Made by a program: the position numbers and the translations under genes
Source of the DNA: an uncultured Bacteroidales bacterium
GTDB taxonomy: Bacteria; Bacteroidota; Bacteroidia; Bacteroidales; UBA932
DNA: 64,000 bases
Assembly: GCA_900321715.1 (NCBI GenBank)
Contig: ONXC01000014.1
Location: forward strand, 1 to 64,000
Reading direction: 5' to 3'
Part shown: piece by piece, positions 7,543-15,409 of the stretch
How positions within the stretch are numbered: the stretch's first letter is position 1
Layout: every line of letters starts with the position of its first letter
The notes under the pieces: generated by a model
Told to the model about the DNA's origin: nothing
Database searches by the model: none
Seen by the model: the letters and a program-made list of their open reading frames with translations, nothing else

Positions 7543-9360
7543 TTACCATATATAGGCCCTTCTTTCCTTAGGAAGGTACAGCTTGCAGTTGCGGTCAACC
7601 CCAAAGAGATCGTACCATAGGTCACAGTTCATCACCACGCCGTTAACCCTAAGGCGGGCGTGTGAGTGAACGTCCTTTTCCGGGAACTGGGCAAGTTTAG
7701 TATCGCTGTACTGAACCCTCCATACATAGGCATAAGACTCGAAGAACTTCCTCAGTTGCTCCTTATAGGCTTCGCCGGTATAGCCATCGGCCTGAAGACG
7801 GGCCTTGTAGGCATCAAGGGCGGCGTGGAAACCTCCAAGGTCCGCTATATCCTCCGTCTGAGTGACATCTCCCTTGGAAAAGAGTCCGGGTTTACGCACG
7901 GGATCTATCTCAAGGTGGTTGTAGCAGGCCACAAGGTTATCACGGCGGTCCTCGAAGGCCATTTTATCGGCCACCGTCCACCAGTTGTCCTTGTTGCCGT
8001 ACTTGTCATACTCAGAGCCGTTGGTGTCAAATCCGTGGGTAAGTTCGTGGCCGATAATCACGAACATCGCGTACTCATATGCCGCCGTGACGTTTTCCGG
8101 AAGGGTGGGCGGAAGCATCAACGCCGGATAGATGAACACGGCGTTACACGTAGGATCGTACATTGCGTTCATAAGGGTAAGGTCCGCGGGAATAAATTCA
8201 TTGGTGGACGGTACCGCACAAGTAAGCATAAAACTGAACATATCCTTGCTGCCCAGAAGCTTGCCCTTCATTGCGGCAATGCCGCGGTTTCCGCGGTAAA
8301 CGGCCTCGGCAAGGGTTTCGCAGTCGGTATACTTTGCCACGGCATCCATATACCACTGGTCCGGGTATGCCACGTTGAGGGCGCAGTAATCCAGTTTGTC
8401 AATGGCGTTACTCTTTGTGGTCTCGCTCATCCAGTCAACATTCTGGATGCGTTTCCTGAGGGACTCCTTGATTTCCCTGGTAATACCAAGATACTTGTCC
8501 TTGAATTCCTGGGAGAGGAAGGTATTGGCAAAGTGATATGACAGGGTATAGGCATTGGCAAAGGCAGCAGTATTCCGGGCATCTTCCTTAAGCTGCTCCT
8601 CAGAGAACTGGTCATAGTATTTCCAGCATTTGTCAATGATAGAGAGGAGTTCCTCCAGTGACTTCTGACCCATTAAGTCCCAGAAGACAGCCATACCCGG
8701 GTCTATCACAAAGAGCGAGGGATCAAACCCCATACCCTTTATGACAAGACTCAGGGCCGATCCTTCCTCCCCTGCCTTGGTCTGGGCAATGGGAACAAGC
8801 TTAGCTGGATCTATCTCTCCCGGAGGCAGGGGGACACTGGAAGACTCCAAAAGCGGCAAAAGATTACCCATAAGTTTGCCGTCCTTCCATACCAGACGCC
8901 ATGCCTGGAAAAGCGTACTTCCCCACGCGGGGTTACCCTCGGCAATCAACTTTCCGATGGTGATGAAGGCTTCCTCCTTTGTCTGAGGCTGGGGGAAGCG
9001 AGCCTTCAGGACGTCAACAAACGCCTTGGATGCCTCAGGCTGCCCAGAAGCCGCCTCCTTGAGGCTGTAGAATTTTTCTATATCCGGGACCTTGGTCCGG
9101 AGCTCCTTCACGCGCTCCGCCATAGCCTCAGTCTGCGCATACATCCCGCCCACGGCACTCTTTTCAGGAATGGGCGTACTGCGGAGCCATGTGCCGTTGC
9201 AGTAGTCGTAGAAATTGTCTCCGGGCTTTATGGAGAGGTCCTTGCCGGCTTCAGCGCCGGTTGGCAGCGGAAGCGAATCCGTTGCAGACTGTGGTTCCTT
9301 TGCGCAGGAAACAATTACGATGGCAGCAAGGCCGGCAGTGAGGAGAGAGCGTAACTTCAT
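7543..9360 (-). CDS. M13-family zinc metallopeptidase, lipoprotein
   Basis: 605 aa, close to the usual M13 (neprilysin/PepO) length of about 670. The start at 9360 gives MKLRSLLTAGLAAIVIVSC (cysteine 19), so the enzyme is exported and lipid-anchored, most likely facing the periplasm or surface. Catalytic zinc motif HELTH has histidines 438 and 442. The third-ligand region reads 'TEDIADLGGFHAALDAYK', and the protein ends 'PKERRAYIW' as M13 enzymes typically do. It would cleave peptides on the amino side of hydrophobic residues. It appears monocistronic: its own TATATTTG box (CAAATATA at 9384-9391) lies upstream, and the gene downstream has separate start signals. Confidence 0.93.
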   Translation of the reverse strand: MKLRSLLTAGLAAIVIVSCAKEPQSATDSLPLPTGAEAGKDLSIKPGDNFYDYCNGTWLRSTPIPEKSAVGGMYAQTEAMAERVKELRTKVPDIEKFYSLKEAASGQPEASKAFVDVLKARFPQPQTKEEAFITIGKLIAEGNPAWGSTLFQAWRLVWKDGKLMGNLLPLLESSSVPLPPGEIDPAKLVPIAQTKAGEEGSALSLVIKGMGFDPSLFVIDPGMAVFWDLMGQKSLEELLSIIDKCWKYYDQFSEEQLKEDARNTAAFANAYTLSYHFANTFLSQEFKDKYLGITREIKESLRKRIQNVDWMSETTKSNAIDKLDYCALNVAYPDQWYMDAVAKYTDCETLAEAVYRGNRGIAAMKGKLLGSKDMFSFMLTCAVPSTNEFIPADLTLMNAMYDPTCNAVFIYPALMLPPTLPENVTAAYEYAMFVIIGHELTHGFDTNGSEYDKYGNKDNWWTVADKMAFEDRRDNLVACYNHLEIDPVRKPGLFSKGDVTQTEDIADLGGFHAALDAYKARLQADGYTGEAYKEQLRKFFESYAYVWRVQYSDTKLAQFPEKDVHSHARLRVNGVVMNCDLWYDLFGVDRNCKLYLPKERRAYIW

Positions 9361-9383
9361 ATCTATCAATTTATTTCAATCGA

Positions 9384-9391
9384 CAAATATA
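9384..9391 (-). promoter_or_regulatory. -7 box for the M13 peptidase gene
   Basis: TATATTTG on the minus strand, 23 bases before the ATG, fits TAnnTTTG. No good -33 TTTG is seen at the usual distance. Confidence 0.45.
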
Positions 9392-9410
9392 ATAAAAATT
9401 CGCCCGTTCC

Positions 9411-9470
9411 CGGGCAACCAACCGCACAAAAATGGCGTTATCTGTGTCACCAGCCGGCCCGGGGGCACAC
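9411..9470. repeat. Third copy of the CACAAAAATGGCG palindromic repeat
   Basis: The sequence repeats the core CACAAAAATGGCG, the mirrored TGTGTC arm and the CCAGCCGGCCCGGGGG flank seen in the copies at 2997 and 3049. It lies between the tRNA terminator and the M13 peptidase gene. Confidence 0.7.
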
Positions 9471-9471
9471 A

Positions 9472-9505
9472 AAAAAGCCTCCCAGTTACCTGAGAGGCTT
9501 TTTTG
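9472..9505 (-). terminator. Terminator after rplS and tRNA-Arg
   Basis: Read on the minus strand, AAGCCTCTCAGGTAACTGGGAGGCTT forms a strong stem followed by a T run. In the plus strand the stem arms are AAGCCTCCCAG and CTGAGAGGCTT. It begins right after the tRNA 3' end. Confidence 0.88.
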
Positions 9506-9579
9506 TGACTCCAACAGGACTCAAACCTGTAACCTTTTGATCCGTAGTCAAATGCTCTATTCAATTGAGCTATGGAGCC
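9506..9579 (-). tRNA. tRNA-Arg (anticodon ACG)
   Basis: On the minus strand the acceptor arm GGCTCCA pairs with TGGAGTC (one G-U). The anticodon stem TTTGA/TCAAA encloses the loop CTACGGA, giving anticodon ACG. The T arm is ACAGG-TTTGAGT-CCTGT. ACG would be edited to ICG to read CGU, CGC and CGA. CCA is not encoded. It lies 16 bases after rplS in the same direction and shares its terminator, so it is probably co-transcribed with rplS. Confidence 0.95.
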
Positions 9580-9595
9580 GTTAGTTGGCCTTTAA

Positions 9596-9973
9596 TTAGG
9601 CCTCCTTATTTTCAGCAGTGTAGACTTTCTCCCTGATGCGGGCCTTCTTACCGGTGAGGTCACGGAGGTAGAAGATACGTGCGCGACGCACTTTACCGAA
9701 CTTGTTAACCTCAATGCTGTCAATGAACGGGCTCTGGTAAGGGAAAATTCTCTCTACGCCAACGCCGCTGGCAATTTTGCGGACGGTGAAAGTCTTTGTG
9801 AAAGCATCCTGACCGCTGATCTGGATAACCACTCCGCGGAACTTCTGGAGTCTCTCTTTATCACCTTCCTTGATTCTGTAGGTAACGGTGATTGTGTCAC
9901 CGGCCTTGAATTCCGGGTAGGAAGCGGCTTTATCATTCTGGAAAGCCTGCTCTGCAATTTTTATCAAATCCAT
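9596..9973 (-). CDS. rplS: 50S ribosomal protein L19
   Basis: 125 aa, the normal length. It carries the L19 signature region 'RVRIK'-like '[24 protein letters not shown]' and the conserved N-terminal '[18 protein letters not shown]'. L19 sits at the 30S-50S interface. The gene has a near-ideal Bacteroidota promoter at 10043-10073 and is followed by tRNA-Arg and a terminator. It contains no copy of the ATCGGCC motif, like other highly expressed genes here (gapA, rpmE, pckA). Confidence 0.98.
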   Translation of the reverse strand: MDLIKIAEQAFQNDKAASYPEFKAGDTITVTYRIKEGDKERLQKFRGVVIQISGQDAFTKTFTVRKIASGVGVERIFPYQSPFIDSIEVNKFGKVRRARIFYLRDLTGKKARIREKVYTAENKEA

Positions 9974-10042
9974 AATTTCTAAATCTCTTTATGCAACATT
10001 GCGGTTTGGCTCCTGACAAGAGGTTGCGTTGTTTTGGGACTG

Positions 10043-10073
10043 CAAAGGTAGTAATTTTTCTAAAAGTACCAAA
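10043..10073 (-). promoter_or_regulatory. Promoter of rplS
   Basis: On the minus strand TTTG (10070-10073) is followed after 19 bases by TACCTTTG (10043-10050). This is the canonical TTTG-N19-TAnnTTTG arrangement of Bacteroidota sigma-ABfr promoters. Confidence 0.85.
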
Positions 10074-10090
10074 ACTTTTTTAAAGATTTT

Positions 10091-11281
10091 TTAGAAAATA
10101 TTTTTCACCTTGTCAAAAGTGTTCTTGTCTTCCCTGGTAAGATCCGGCTGGAAACTGGAACTGCCCTTCATCTTTTCAAGCGCCTCCTTCTCTTCACGGG
10201 ACAGTTTGTGGGGCACCCATACCTGGAATTTCACATAAAGGTCACCGTTGCCGCGGCCATAGCCCTGCACGCTGGGAAGGCCCTTCCCGCGCAGTTTTAC
10301 AACGGTTCCGGACTGGGTACCGGGCTCTACCTTTACTTTATAACTGCCGTCCAGGCACGGGATGCTTACCTCGCAGCCAAGCATAGCGTCCAGAACGGAA
10401 ATTATGCGGGTATGGAAGAGGTTGTTGCCGTCTCTCTGAAGTTGCGGATGAGGGACCTCGCTGATCACCACCAGAAGGTCTCCGTTCACGCCGCCGCGGG
10501 GAGCCGCATGGCCTTCTCCGCGTATTGTGAGTTGCATTCCGTCCTCTACGCCGGCGGGGATGGTCACCTTCACAAGTTCACGTTTTCTCTCAAGGCCGGT
10601 GCCGTTACAGCGCCTGCAGGGGTTGGAAATTATCTTTCCCTCTCCCTGGCACTGGGGGCACGTGCCGATAGTATATCCCACGCCGAAAAGGCTGCGGGTC
10701 TGCTGCCTTACGCGGCCCTGACCTCCGCAGGTGGGACAGGTTTTTATATCGGCCTCACTCTTGGCGCCGCGGCCGCCGCAATCCGGGCAGGGACGGGCCC
10801 TTTCAAGTGAGATTTCCTTCACGCAGCCGCTGGCAATCTCTTCAAGTGTGAGTTTCACGGACGTGCGGATATCACGGCCCCTGAGTACCCTGGTGCCGGA
10901 TTCCTGCTGGCCGAAGCCGCCGAAACCGCTGCCGCCGAAGCCTCCGAAATCAAAGCCGAAACCGCCGCCGAAGATATTGCGGAGGAAGTCGTTGATATCC
11001 ATTCCGCCGAAGTCGAAGCCGCCGGCGCCGCCGCCCATCTGCTCTGCGGCAAAGCCGAACTGGTCATATTTGGCCCTCTTGTCAGGGTCACTAAGGATGG
11101 AATATGCCTCTGCGGCCTCCTTGAAGTTGTCCTCTGCGGTCTTTTTCTCAGCGTCCGTGCCGTTTACCCAGCGGTCTGGATGCCATTTGAGCGCCAACTT
11201 GCGGTAGGCGCTCTTTATTTCATCGGCCGAGGCTTTCTTGTCTACGCCAAGGACCTCGTAGTAATCTCTTTTCTGTGCCAT
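10091..11281 (-). CDS. dnaJ: Chaperone DnaJ
   Basis: 396 aa. J domain at residues 1-75 with the HPD motif ('KWHPDRW'), a Gly/Phe-rich linker of about 75-130, and four zinc-finger repeats ([32 protein letters not shown]), then the substrate-binding C-terminal domains. It stimulates DnaK ATP hydrolysis and delivers unfolded clients. It starts 3 bases after the grpE stop, so grpE-dnaJ is one operon; dnaK is not in the window. Confidence 0.98.
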   Translation of the reverse strand: MAQKRDYYEVLGVDKKASADEIKSAYRKLALKWHPDRWVNGTDAEKKTAEDNFKEAAEAYSILSDPDKRAKYDQFGFAAEQMGGGAGGFDFGGMDINDFLRNIFGGGFGFDFGGFGGSGFGGFGQQESGTRVLRGRDIRTSVKLTLEEIASGCVKEISLERARPCPDCGGRGAKSEADIKTCPTCGGQGRVRQQTRSLFGVGYTIGTCPQCQGEGKIISNPCRRCNGTGLERKRELVKVTIPAGVEDGMQLTIRGEGHAAPRGGVNGDLLVVISEVPHPQLQRDGNNLFHTRIISVLDAMLGCEVSIPCLDGSYKVKVEPGTQSGTVVKLRGKGLPSVQGYGRGNGDLYVKFQVWVPHKLSREEKEALEKMKGSSSFQPDLTREDKNTFDKVKNIF

Positions 11282-11284
11282 AAC

Positions 11285-11842
11285 TTATGCTCCAACAACT
11301 ACTTTGGCATAACGGAGGACCTTTCCGCCAAGGGTATAGCCGGTTTGGACCACGTCTATCACCTTGCCCTTCAGGGACTCTTCCGGGGCCGGGAACATGG
11401 TTACCGCCTCATGGAGCTCAGTGTTGAACTCCTCCCCTTTTGCCTCAATCTTCTCCAGGCCCTTGCCCTTGAGGTAGGACATGAGCTTAGTGAAGATCAT
11501 CTGGGTGCCTTCCTTGGCGGCGTCACTGTCCGTGCTCTTCTGAAGGGCGTCAAGGGCAATTTCGCAGTCGTCCAGGATGGGCAGGAGCCCCTTTATGGTA
11601 TCTGATGCGGCCGATTCCGTAAGCGCAAGCCTTTCCTCCGCGGTGCGGCGGCGGAAGGTGTCGAACTCTGCCATAAGGCGGATATAATCCGCTTTGGAAT
11701 CAGAGGCCTTCTTCTCTGCCTCCTCTTTGGCGGCCTTCACCTCCTCAAGTTCTTCCTTCAATCCTTCTACACGCGCCTCCAGTGCGGCAAGCTTCTTGCC
11801 GTCTGCGGGCGCTTCCGTATTCTTGTTTTTCTTTTCTGCCAT
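11285..11842 (-). CDS. grpE: Nucleotide exchange factor GrpE
   Basis: 185 aa. A long charged coiled-coil at residues about 18-75 is followed by the GrpE core ('YIRLMAEFDTFRRRTAEER' and a C-terminal 'GYTLGGKVLRYAKVVV' that matches the family's 'GY.l.gRvlRpA.V.V'). It releases ADP from DnaK. First gene of the grpE-dnaJ operon. The upstream region has repeated TGACA/TGTCA elements (11901-11922) and a GTACTGA/TCAGTAC hairpin (11849-11869), possible heat-shock control sites. Confidence 0.97.
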   Translation of the reverse strand: MAEKKNKNTEAPADGKKLAALEARVEGLKEELEEVKAAKEEAEKKASDSKADYIRLMAEFDTFRRRTAEERLALTESAASDTIKGLLPILDDCEIALDALQKSTDSDAAKEGTQMIFTKLMSYLKGKGLEKIEAKGEEFNTELHEAVTMFPAPEESLKGKVIDVVQTGYTLGGKVLRYAKVVVGA

Positions 11843-11848
11843 AGTTTA

Positions 11849-11922
11849 GTACTGATTGTGCCTCAGTACATATCAAATTGCCTGCCAAGCCCCCGCGTTA
11901 TGACAATATGTCAGTTATGACA
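11849..11922 (-). promoter_or_regulatory. Repeats upstream of grpE, candidate stress operator
   Basis: Two structures are visible. GTACTGA (11849) pairs with TCAGTAC (11863) in what would be the 5' leader. Further upstream GTTATGACA occurs twice, at 11898 and 11914, with TGTCA between them, making overlapping palindromes TGACA-ATA-TGTCA and TGTCA-GTTA-TGACA. No TAnnTTTG box is clear, so a non-housekeeping promoter is possible. Role inferred from position only. Confidence 0.4.
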
Positions 11923-12235
11923 TAAAGGGAGAATGGAAGTAAGGGATGCCATTTTCGGAGAACAGCCTGGCCGATACGTCCATTGGAAGGAAAAAGCCCT
12001 CTTCCCCCGTCTGTACCCATATATCGAAGGCCGCTACCTGAAGGATTCCCCCTGTATAGCCTATGCCGCTGATGCAGATGCACTCTGCATCATGCGCCAT
12101 TGCCTCCACAAGGGCCCAGATCATATTGAAGCCCCTTACTATACCGTCCGGGAGCTTTGCTGAATCCGGCCCGCCCGGAAGGCCGTCGATGTGAACGGAC
12201 TGCCCGTCACAGATGATGTGAATGTGATACTCCAT
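11915..12235 (-). CDS. Uncharacterised protein (106 aa)
   Basis: Not recognised. The start is placed at the ATG at 12235 (MEYHIHIICDGQSVHI); a longer frame to 12304 would run through a large palindrome and is not favoured. The protein is soluble with no signal peptide. It shows 'GIVRGFNMIWALVEAMAHDA', which looks like an amphipathic helix, then a compact alternating beta/turn pattern ending 'IPYFHSPFMS'. Codon choice resembles the neighbours and the frame is intact. It is expressed toward grpE, and its stop codon overlaps the repeat region upstream of grpE. The 31-bp palindrome at 12281-12311 lies just upstream and may control it. Confidence 0.6.
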   Translation of the reverse strand: MEYHIHIICDGQSVHIDGLPGGPDSAKLPDGIVRGFNMIWALVEAMAHDAECICISGIGYTGGILQVAAFDIWVQTGEEGFFLPMDVSARLFSENGIPYFHSPFMS

Positions 12236-12311
12236 AACTTCAAAGTTTTCCGTGAAGTTACGGCCGATGTCCCCGGCTCTCCAAATTTTGGCAAGGCTTG
12301 CCAAGATTTGG
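12236..12311 (-). promoter_or_regulatory. 31-bp near-perfect palindrome upstream of the 106-aa gene
   Basis: At 12281-12311 CCAAAT-TTTGGCAAG and CTTGCCAAG-ATTTGG mirror each other around one central base, with one mismatched pair. The nested arms TTGGCAAG/CTTGCCAA resemble a dimeric repressor operator. It lies 46-76 bases before the start codon. An alternative is an extragenic palindrome without regulatory role. Confidence 0.5.
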
Positions 12312-12344
12312 CAGATTCAAAAAAAATGCTAAGGGGCCGATAAC

Positions 12345-12376
12345 AAAAAACGGCCGCCTGAACTGTCAGGCTGCCG
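12345..12376 (-). terminator. Terminator of rpmE
   Basis: On the minus strand CGGCAGCCTGA pairs with TCAGGCGGCCG around a short loop and is followed by TTTTTT. It begins about 25 bases after the rpmE stop. Confidence 0.88.
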
Positions 12377-12400
12377 TTTTGAACCTTTGGGCTGCAATGA

Positions 12401-12652
12401 TTATTTCTTGCGGCTCTTGTATCTCTGATAGAACATATCCACACGACCGGCGGTATCCACAAGCTTCACCTTTCCAGTGTAGAAAGGGTGAGAAGTGTTG
12501 GAAATTTCCAGCTTCACCAGCGGGTATTCAACGCCTTCCACGGTAAGGGTTTCCTTAGAGGGAGCGCAGCTGCGGGTTACGAAGACTGTGTCATTGGACA
12601 TATCCTTGAAAGCTACAAGACGGTAGGTTTCGGGATGAATTCCTTTCTTCAT
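12401..12652 (-). CDS. rpmE2: 50S ribosomal protein L31 type B
   Basis: 83 aa from the ATG at 12652 (MKKGIHPETYRLVAFKDMSN); upstream in-frame codons would overlap the promoter spacing and are not conserved. It matches the type B (zinc-free) L31 family: no CxxC pairs, and the typical 'TSHPFYTGKVKLVDTAGRVDMF' C-terminal half. A canonical promoter lies at 12693-12723 and a terminator at 12345-12376, so it is a single-gene unit. Confidence 0.96.
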   Translation of the reverse strand: MKKGIHPETYRLVAFKDMSNDTVFVTRSCAPSKETLTVEGVEYPLVKLEISNTSHPFYTGKVKLVDTAGRVDMFYQRYKSRKK

Positions 12653-12692
12653 TTTACGTAAAAAAAATATAATTGTTAACAATTTTGGGCTG

Positions 12693-12723
12693 CAAAGATA
12701 GCAATAATCTTTGTAATTCCAAA
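12693..12723 (-). promoter_or_regulatory. Promoter of rpmE2
   Basis: TTTG (12720-12723) then 19 bases then TATCTTTG (12693-12700) on the minus strand, an exact match to the Bacteroidota consensus spacing. Confidence 0.85.
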
Positions 12724-12724
12724 A

Positions 12725-13792
12725 TTATTTCATCCTGTACGGCTGGTCATCGTACAGAAGATATCTCTTTGCCTTGCGGATCCACTTCTGCTCCTCCAGT
12801 TTCACATGCTCCTGGATAACGTCAAACGGGATATTCTCCTTGAGGTACTGCTCCAGCACGGGATCGGCCAGTTTGGTCCAGAACCCGGCCTCGAACTCGA
12901 AGGCGGAATAGTGCTCCCGGAACCACCGCATGAGGTGAAGGGTGTGAAGGAGGCTGTGATACGGCTCCCCGGGCACCAGCATAATCTGGAAGCCCTGGCA
13001 GCGCTCCCCAGCGTATCGGCCTGCAGCCGGCGTGAAGGAGCATGGCCTGAGGAGAGCCCCGTGCGCCTGCGGAAGTTCCTCCGGGTGCAGAGGCTTCACA
13101 AACGGCGCCCCAATGTACTCGTACGGCCTTGCCGTGCCTATTCCCGGCGTTATTGTGGTGTTGTTCCAGAGCCCGCCGCCGCTGTAGAGGTAGGAGCTGA
13201 ACAGCCCGGGGATGTCAGATGCCGGAGCAATGGTCCAGGGCATGAGCTGCCTGTTGGTATCCGTTGCCATGGCCGATATAACATGTATGGGAAACTTTGC
13301 CCCAATCTCCGAGGCATACAGGTTCACAACCTCTCCAAGGGTTAATCCGTGCCGATGCGCCAGTTTGGGCACATACATCTCCCCCGCCACGGCAGGGATG
13401 GTGCCTTCCACCACCCTGCCGGAGGGGTTGATATGGTCTACGATATAGAGGGACGGCGCCTCTTCACCAAGCAGCCGCAGCATTTCCATAAGCTGCATCA
13501 CGTCCTTGGTGTAGTTGAAGTACCGCACCCCCACGTCCTGGATTTCCACCACTACGGCGTCCAGCCGCGCAAGGGCATCTGCTTCAAACACTATGTGATT
13601 GGTCCCTGGCGTGAGCTCAGCGTCCCTGGGGGTGAAAACCGCTTCAAGGTTTCCCCTCTCCCGGAACAGCTCCCACATCCATCGGCCCTTAGCCGTATCC
13701 CAGCAGTTCTGGGTGCAGAAACACCCAACCTTGCCGTACAGCAGCGCCTTGTCCAGCTGGTCCTCCAGCGGTGTTGTCCTGAATGAAAACAT
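12725..13792 (-). CDS. NamZ-like (DUF1343/GH171) protein, apparently cytoplasmic
   Basis: 355 aa. The central segments match the DUF1343 family, whose characterised member NamZ is an exo-beta-N-acetylmuramidase: 'DAVVVEIQDVGVRYFNY', 'IVDHINPSGRVVEGT', 'HRHGLTLGEVVNLYA', 'GGGLWNNTTITPGIGTARPYE' and 'YIGAPFV'. Most secreted members have an N-terminal signal peptide. This one starts MFSFRTTPLEDQLDKALL and has none. It is also shorter than typical secreted members, and the usual first motif is diverged ('YGKVGCFCTQNCWD'). It would release MurNAc from peptidoglycan fragments if active. It lies downstream of glmM, which makes the UDP-GlcNAc precursor, with a palindromic element in between. Substrate in the cytoplasm is uncertain. 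Confidence 0.8.
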   Translation of the reverse strand: MFSFRTTPLEDQLDKALLYGKVGCFCTQNCWDTAKGRWMWELFRERGNLEAVFTPRDAELTPGTNHIVFEADALARLDAVVVEIQDVGVRYFNYTKDVMQLMEMLRLLGEEAPSLYIVDHINPSGRVVEGTIPAVAGEMYVPKLAHRHGLTLGEVVNLYASEIGAKFPIHVISAMATDTNRQLMPWTIAPASDIPGLFSSYLYSGGGLWNNTTITPGIGTARPYEYIGAPFVKPLHPEELPQAHGALLRPCSFTPAAGRYAGERCQGFQIMLVPGEPYHSLLHTLHLMRWFREHYSAFEFEAGFWTKLADPVLEQYLKENIPFDVIQEHVKLEEQKWIRKAKRYLLYDDQPYRMK

Positions 13793-13803
13793 ATCCGTCT
13801 ATA

Positions 13804-13919
13804 CGAAGGAGTGTTTGTGTCTCAAACCCATAGCCACCCTCGGCTTTGTAAGAGGGAGGGGCCCAAACTTGTTTGGGAGGGGTCGCGAAGCGACGGTTTG
13901 AGACACAAACACTCCTTCG
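13804..13919. repeat. 116-bp palindromic element with perfect 25-bp inverted ends
   Basis: The 25 bases at 13804-13828 recur exactly as reverse complement at 13895-13919. Inside are nested hairpins: CCCAAAC/GTTTGGG, GTCGC/GCGAC, and CCCTC/GAGGG. The interior reads GTCG..CGACCCCTCCC..GGGCCCCTCCCTC on the minus strand. The same outline occurs within mtaB at 39816-39912. It fills the glmM-namZ spacer. It may act as terminator or RNA-stability element; the exact long ends and second copy suggest a mobile miniature element. Confidence 0.8.
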
Positions 13920-13923
13920 GCAT

Positions 13924-15336
13924 TTAACCTATTATCTTGTTAGCAACGGCAATCACCTCATTGCCAAGGGCCTCTGCGGCCTCCATGGTGGAAGCTTCTG
14001 AGTAGATGCGGATGATGGGCTCCGTGTTGGACTTACGGAGATGCACCCAAGTCTTGTTCTTCTCAAAGTTGATCTTCACGCCGTCAATGTCGTTGATGTT
14101 CTCGTTGGCGTAGATCTTCTTGAGTTCATTAAGGATCTTGTCAATGAGGGCATTGTCAGAGAGCTGGATCTTATTCTTTGCAATGAAGTACTGAGGGTAA
14201 GTCTTCTTAAGTTCACTCACCTTCATCTTCTTATGCGCAAGATTACTCAGGAACAGGGCAACGCCTACCATGGCGTCACGGCCGGCGTGGATGGCGGGAT
14301 AGATGACGCCTCCGTTGCCTTCTCCGCCGATAAGGGCGCCAACCTTGTGCATGAGGGTGGTCACATTGACCTCACCTACGGCCGATGCATAGTACTTGCC
14401 GCCGTGCTTTTCAGTGACGTCCCTGAGGGCGCGGGTGGAAGAGAGGTTGGAAACGGTTGCGATGGGCTTCCCTTCCTTTTCGGCAAGCTCGCAGAGGTAA
14501 TCGGCCACGGAAACAAGCGTATATTCCTCCACAAAAGGCTTTCCGTCTTCCTGGATGAAAGCCAGGCGGTCTACGTCAGGGTCTACTGAAACGCCAAGAT
14601 CGGCCTTCTCCTTGACAACGGTCTCACTGAGCTCAACAAGGTTTGCGGGCAGCGGCTCCGGATTATGCGCAAAGTCTCCGGTAGGATTGCAGTTAAGGCC
14701 GATACATTTGACTCCCAGGCGCTTAAGGAGCCTGGGCATTATGATGCCGCCGACTGAGTTTACGGCGTCTACCACAACCGTGAACTTTGCGGCCTTGATG
14801 GCCTCAACGTCCACTGCGGGAAGGGCAAGGACTGCATCCAGGTGCTTATCCGTGAAGTCCTCTTCCTCTATCTGGCCAAGATTATCCACCTCTGCAAAGT
14901 TGAAGTCCTCCTTCTCTGCAAGGTCAAGGACAGCCTGGCCCTCAATGGCGGTGAGGAATTCTCCTTTGTCGTTGAGAAGCTTCAGGGCATTCCACTGCTT
15001 GGGGTTGTGGCTGGCGGTGAGGATGATTCCGCCATCCGCTTTAGCAAAGAGCACTGCCATTTCCGTGGTGGGAGTGGATGCGAAACCGCACTTTACCACA
15101 TCTATTCCGCAGCCGATGAGCGTTCCCACAACAAGCTGCTCCACCATATCGCCAGACATACGGGCATCCTTACCAACAACAATCTTGTAGCGCTCACCGT
15201 TGGGCTGGGGCTTGCGCTGAGGCAGTGTGGCTGCATATGCGGCCGTGAATTTCACTACATCGATAGGAGTGAGAGAACCGCCGGGTTCTCCGCCAATTGT
15301 TCCGCGAATACCGGAAATGGATTTAATGAGTGTCAT
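13924..15336 (-). CDS. glmM: Phosphoglucosamine mutase
   Basis: 470 aa. A phosphohexomutase with the phosphoserine loop 'LTASHNPKQWN' (Ser109), the metal loop 'DPDVDR', the sugar-binding 'GGEGNGGV' and the phosphate-binding 'RKSNTEPIIRIY'. The start MTLIKSISGIRGTIGG is typical of GlmM. It converts glucosamine-6-P to glucosamine-1-P for UDP-GlcNAc used in peptidoglycan and lipid A. A related phosphomannomutase/phosphoglucomutase function cannot be fully excluded. A TATATTTG box lies upstream at 15368-15375, back to back with the promoter of the next gene. Confidence 0.9.
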   Translation of the reverse strand: MTLIKSISGIRGTIGGEPGGSLTPIDVVKFTAAYAATLPQRKPQPNGERYKIVVGKDARMSGDMVEQLVVGTLIGCGIDVVKCGFASTPTTEMAVLFAKADGGIILTASHNPKQWNALKLLNDKGEFLTAIEGQAVLDLAEKEDFNFAEVDNLGQIEEEDFTDKHLDAVLALPAVDVEAIKAAKFTVVVDAVNSVGGIIMPRLLKRLGVKCIGLNCNPTGDFAHNPEPLPANLVELSETVVKEKADLGVSVDPDVDRLAFIQEDGKPFVEEYTLVSVADYLCELAEKEGKPIATVSNLSSTRALRDVTEKHGGKYYASAVGEVNVTTLMHKVGALIGGEGNGGVIYPAIHAGRDAMVGVALFLSNLAHKKMKVSELKKTYPQYFIAKNKIQLSDNALIDKILNELKKIYANENINDIDGVKINFEKNKTWVHLRKSNTEPIIRIYSEASTMEAAEALGNEVIAVANKIIG

Positions 15337-15367
15337 ATTTTTTGGTTTTTAGGTTCAATTTATCATA

Positions 15368-15384
15368 CAAATATATTAATTTTG
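15368..15384. promoter_or_regulatory. Back-to-back -7 boxes for glmM and the DUF486 gene
   Basis: CAAATATA (15368-15375) is TATATTTG on the minus strand for glmM. TAATTTTG (15377-15384) is the plus-strand box for the gene at 15410. Both fit TAnnTTTG and almost touch, so the two promoters share DNA. Confidence 0.6.
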
Positions 15385-15409
15385 CGCGCTTTAAACAATA
15401 GCTTCAATT

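Noticed and set aside
12285-12305. Sigma-54 promoter in TTGGCA..TTGC
   Set aside because: The GG to GC distance is 8 rather than 10 bases, and the site is better explained as part of a palindrome.
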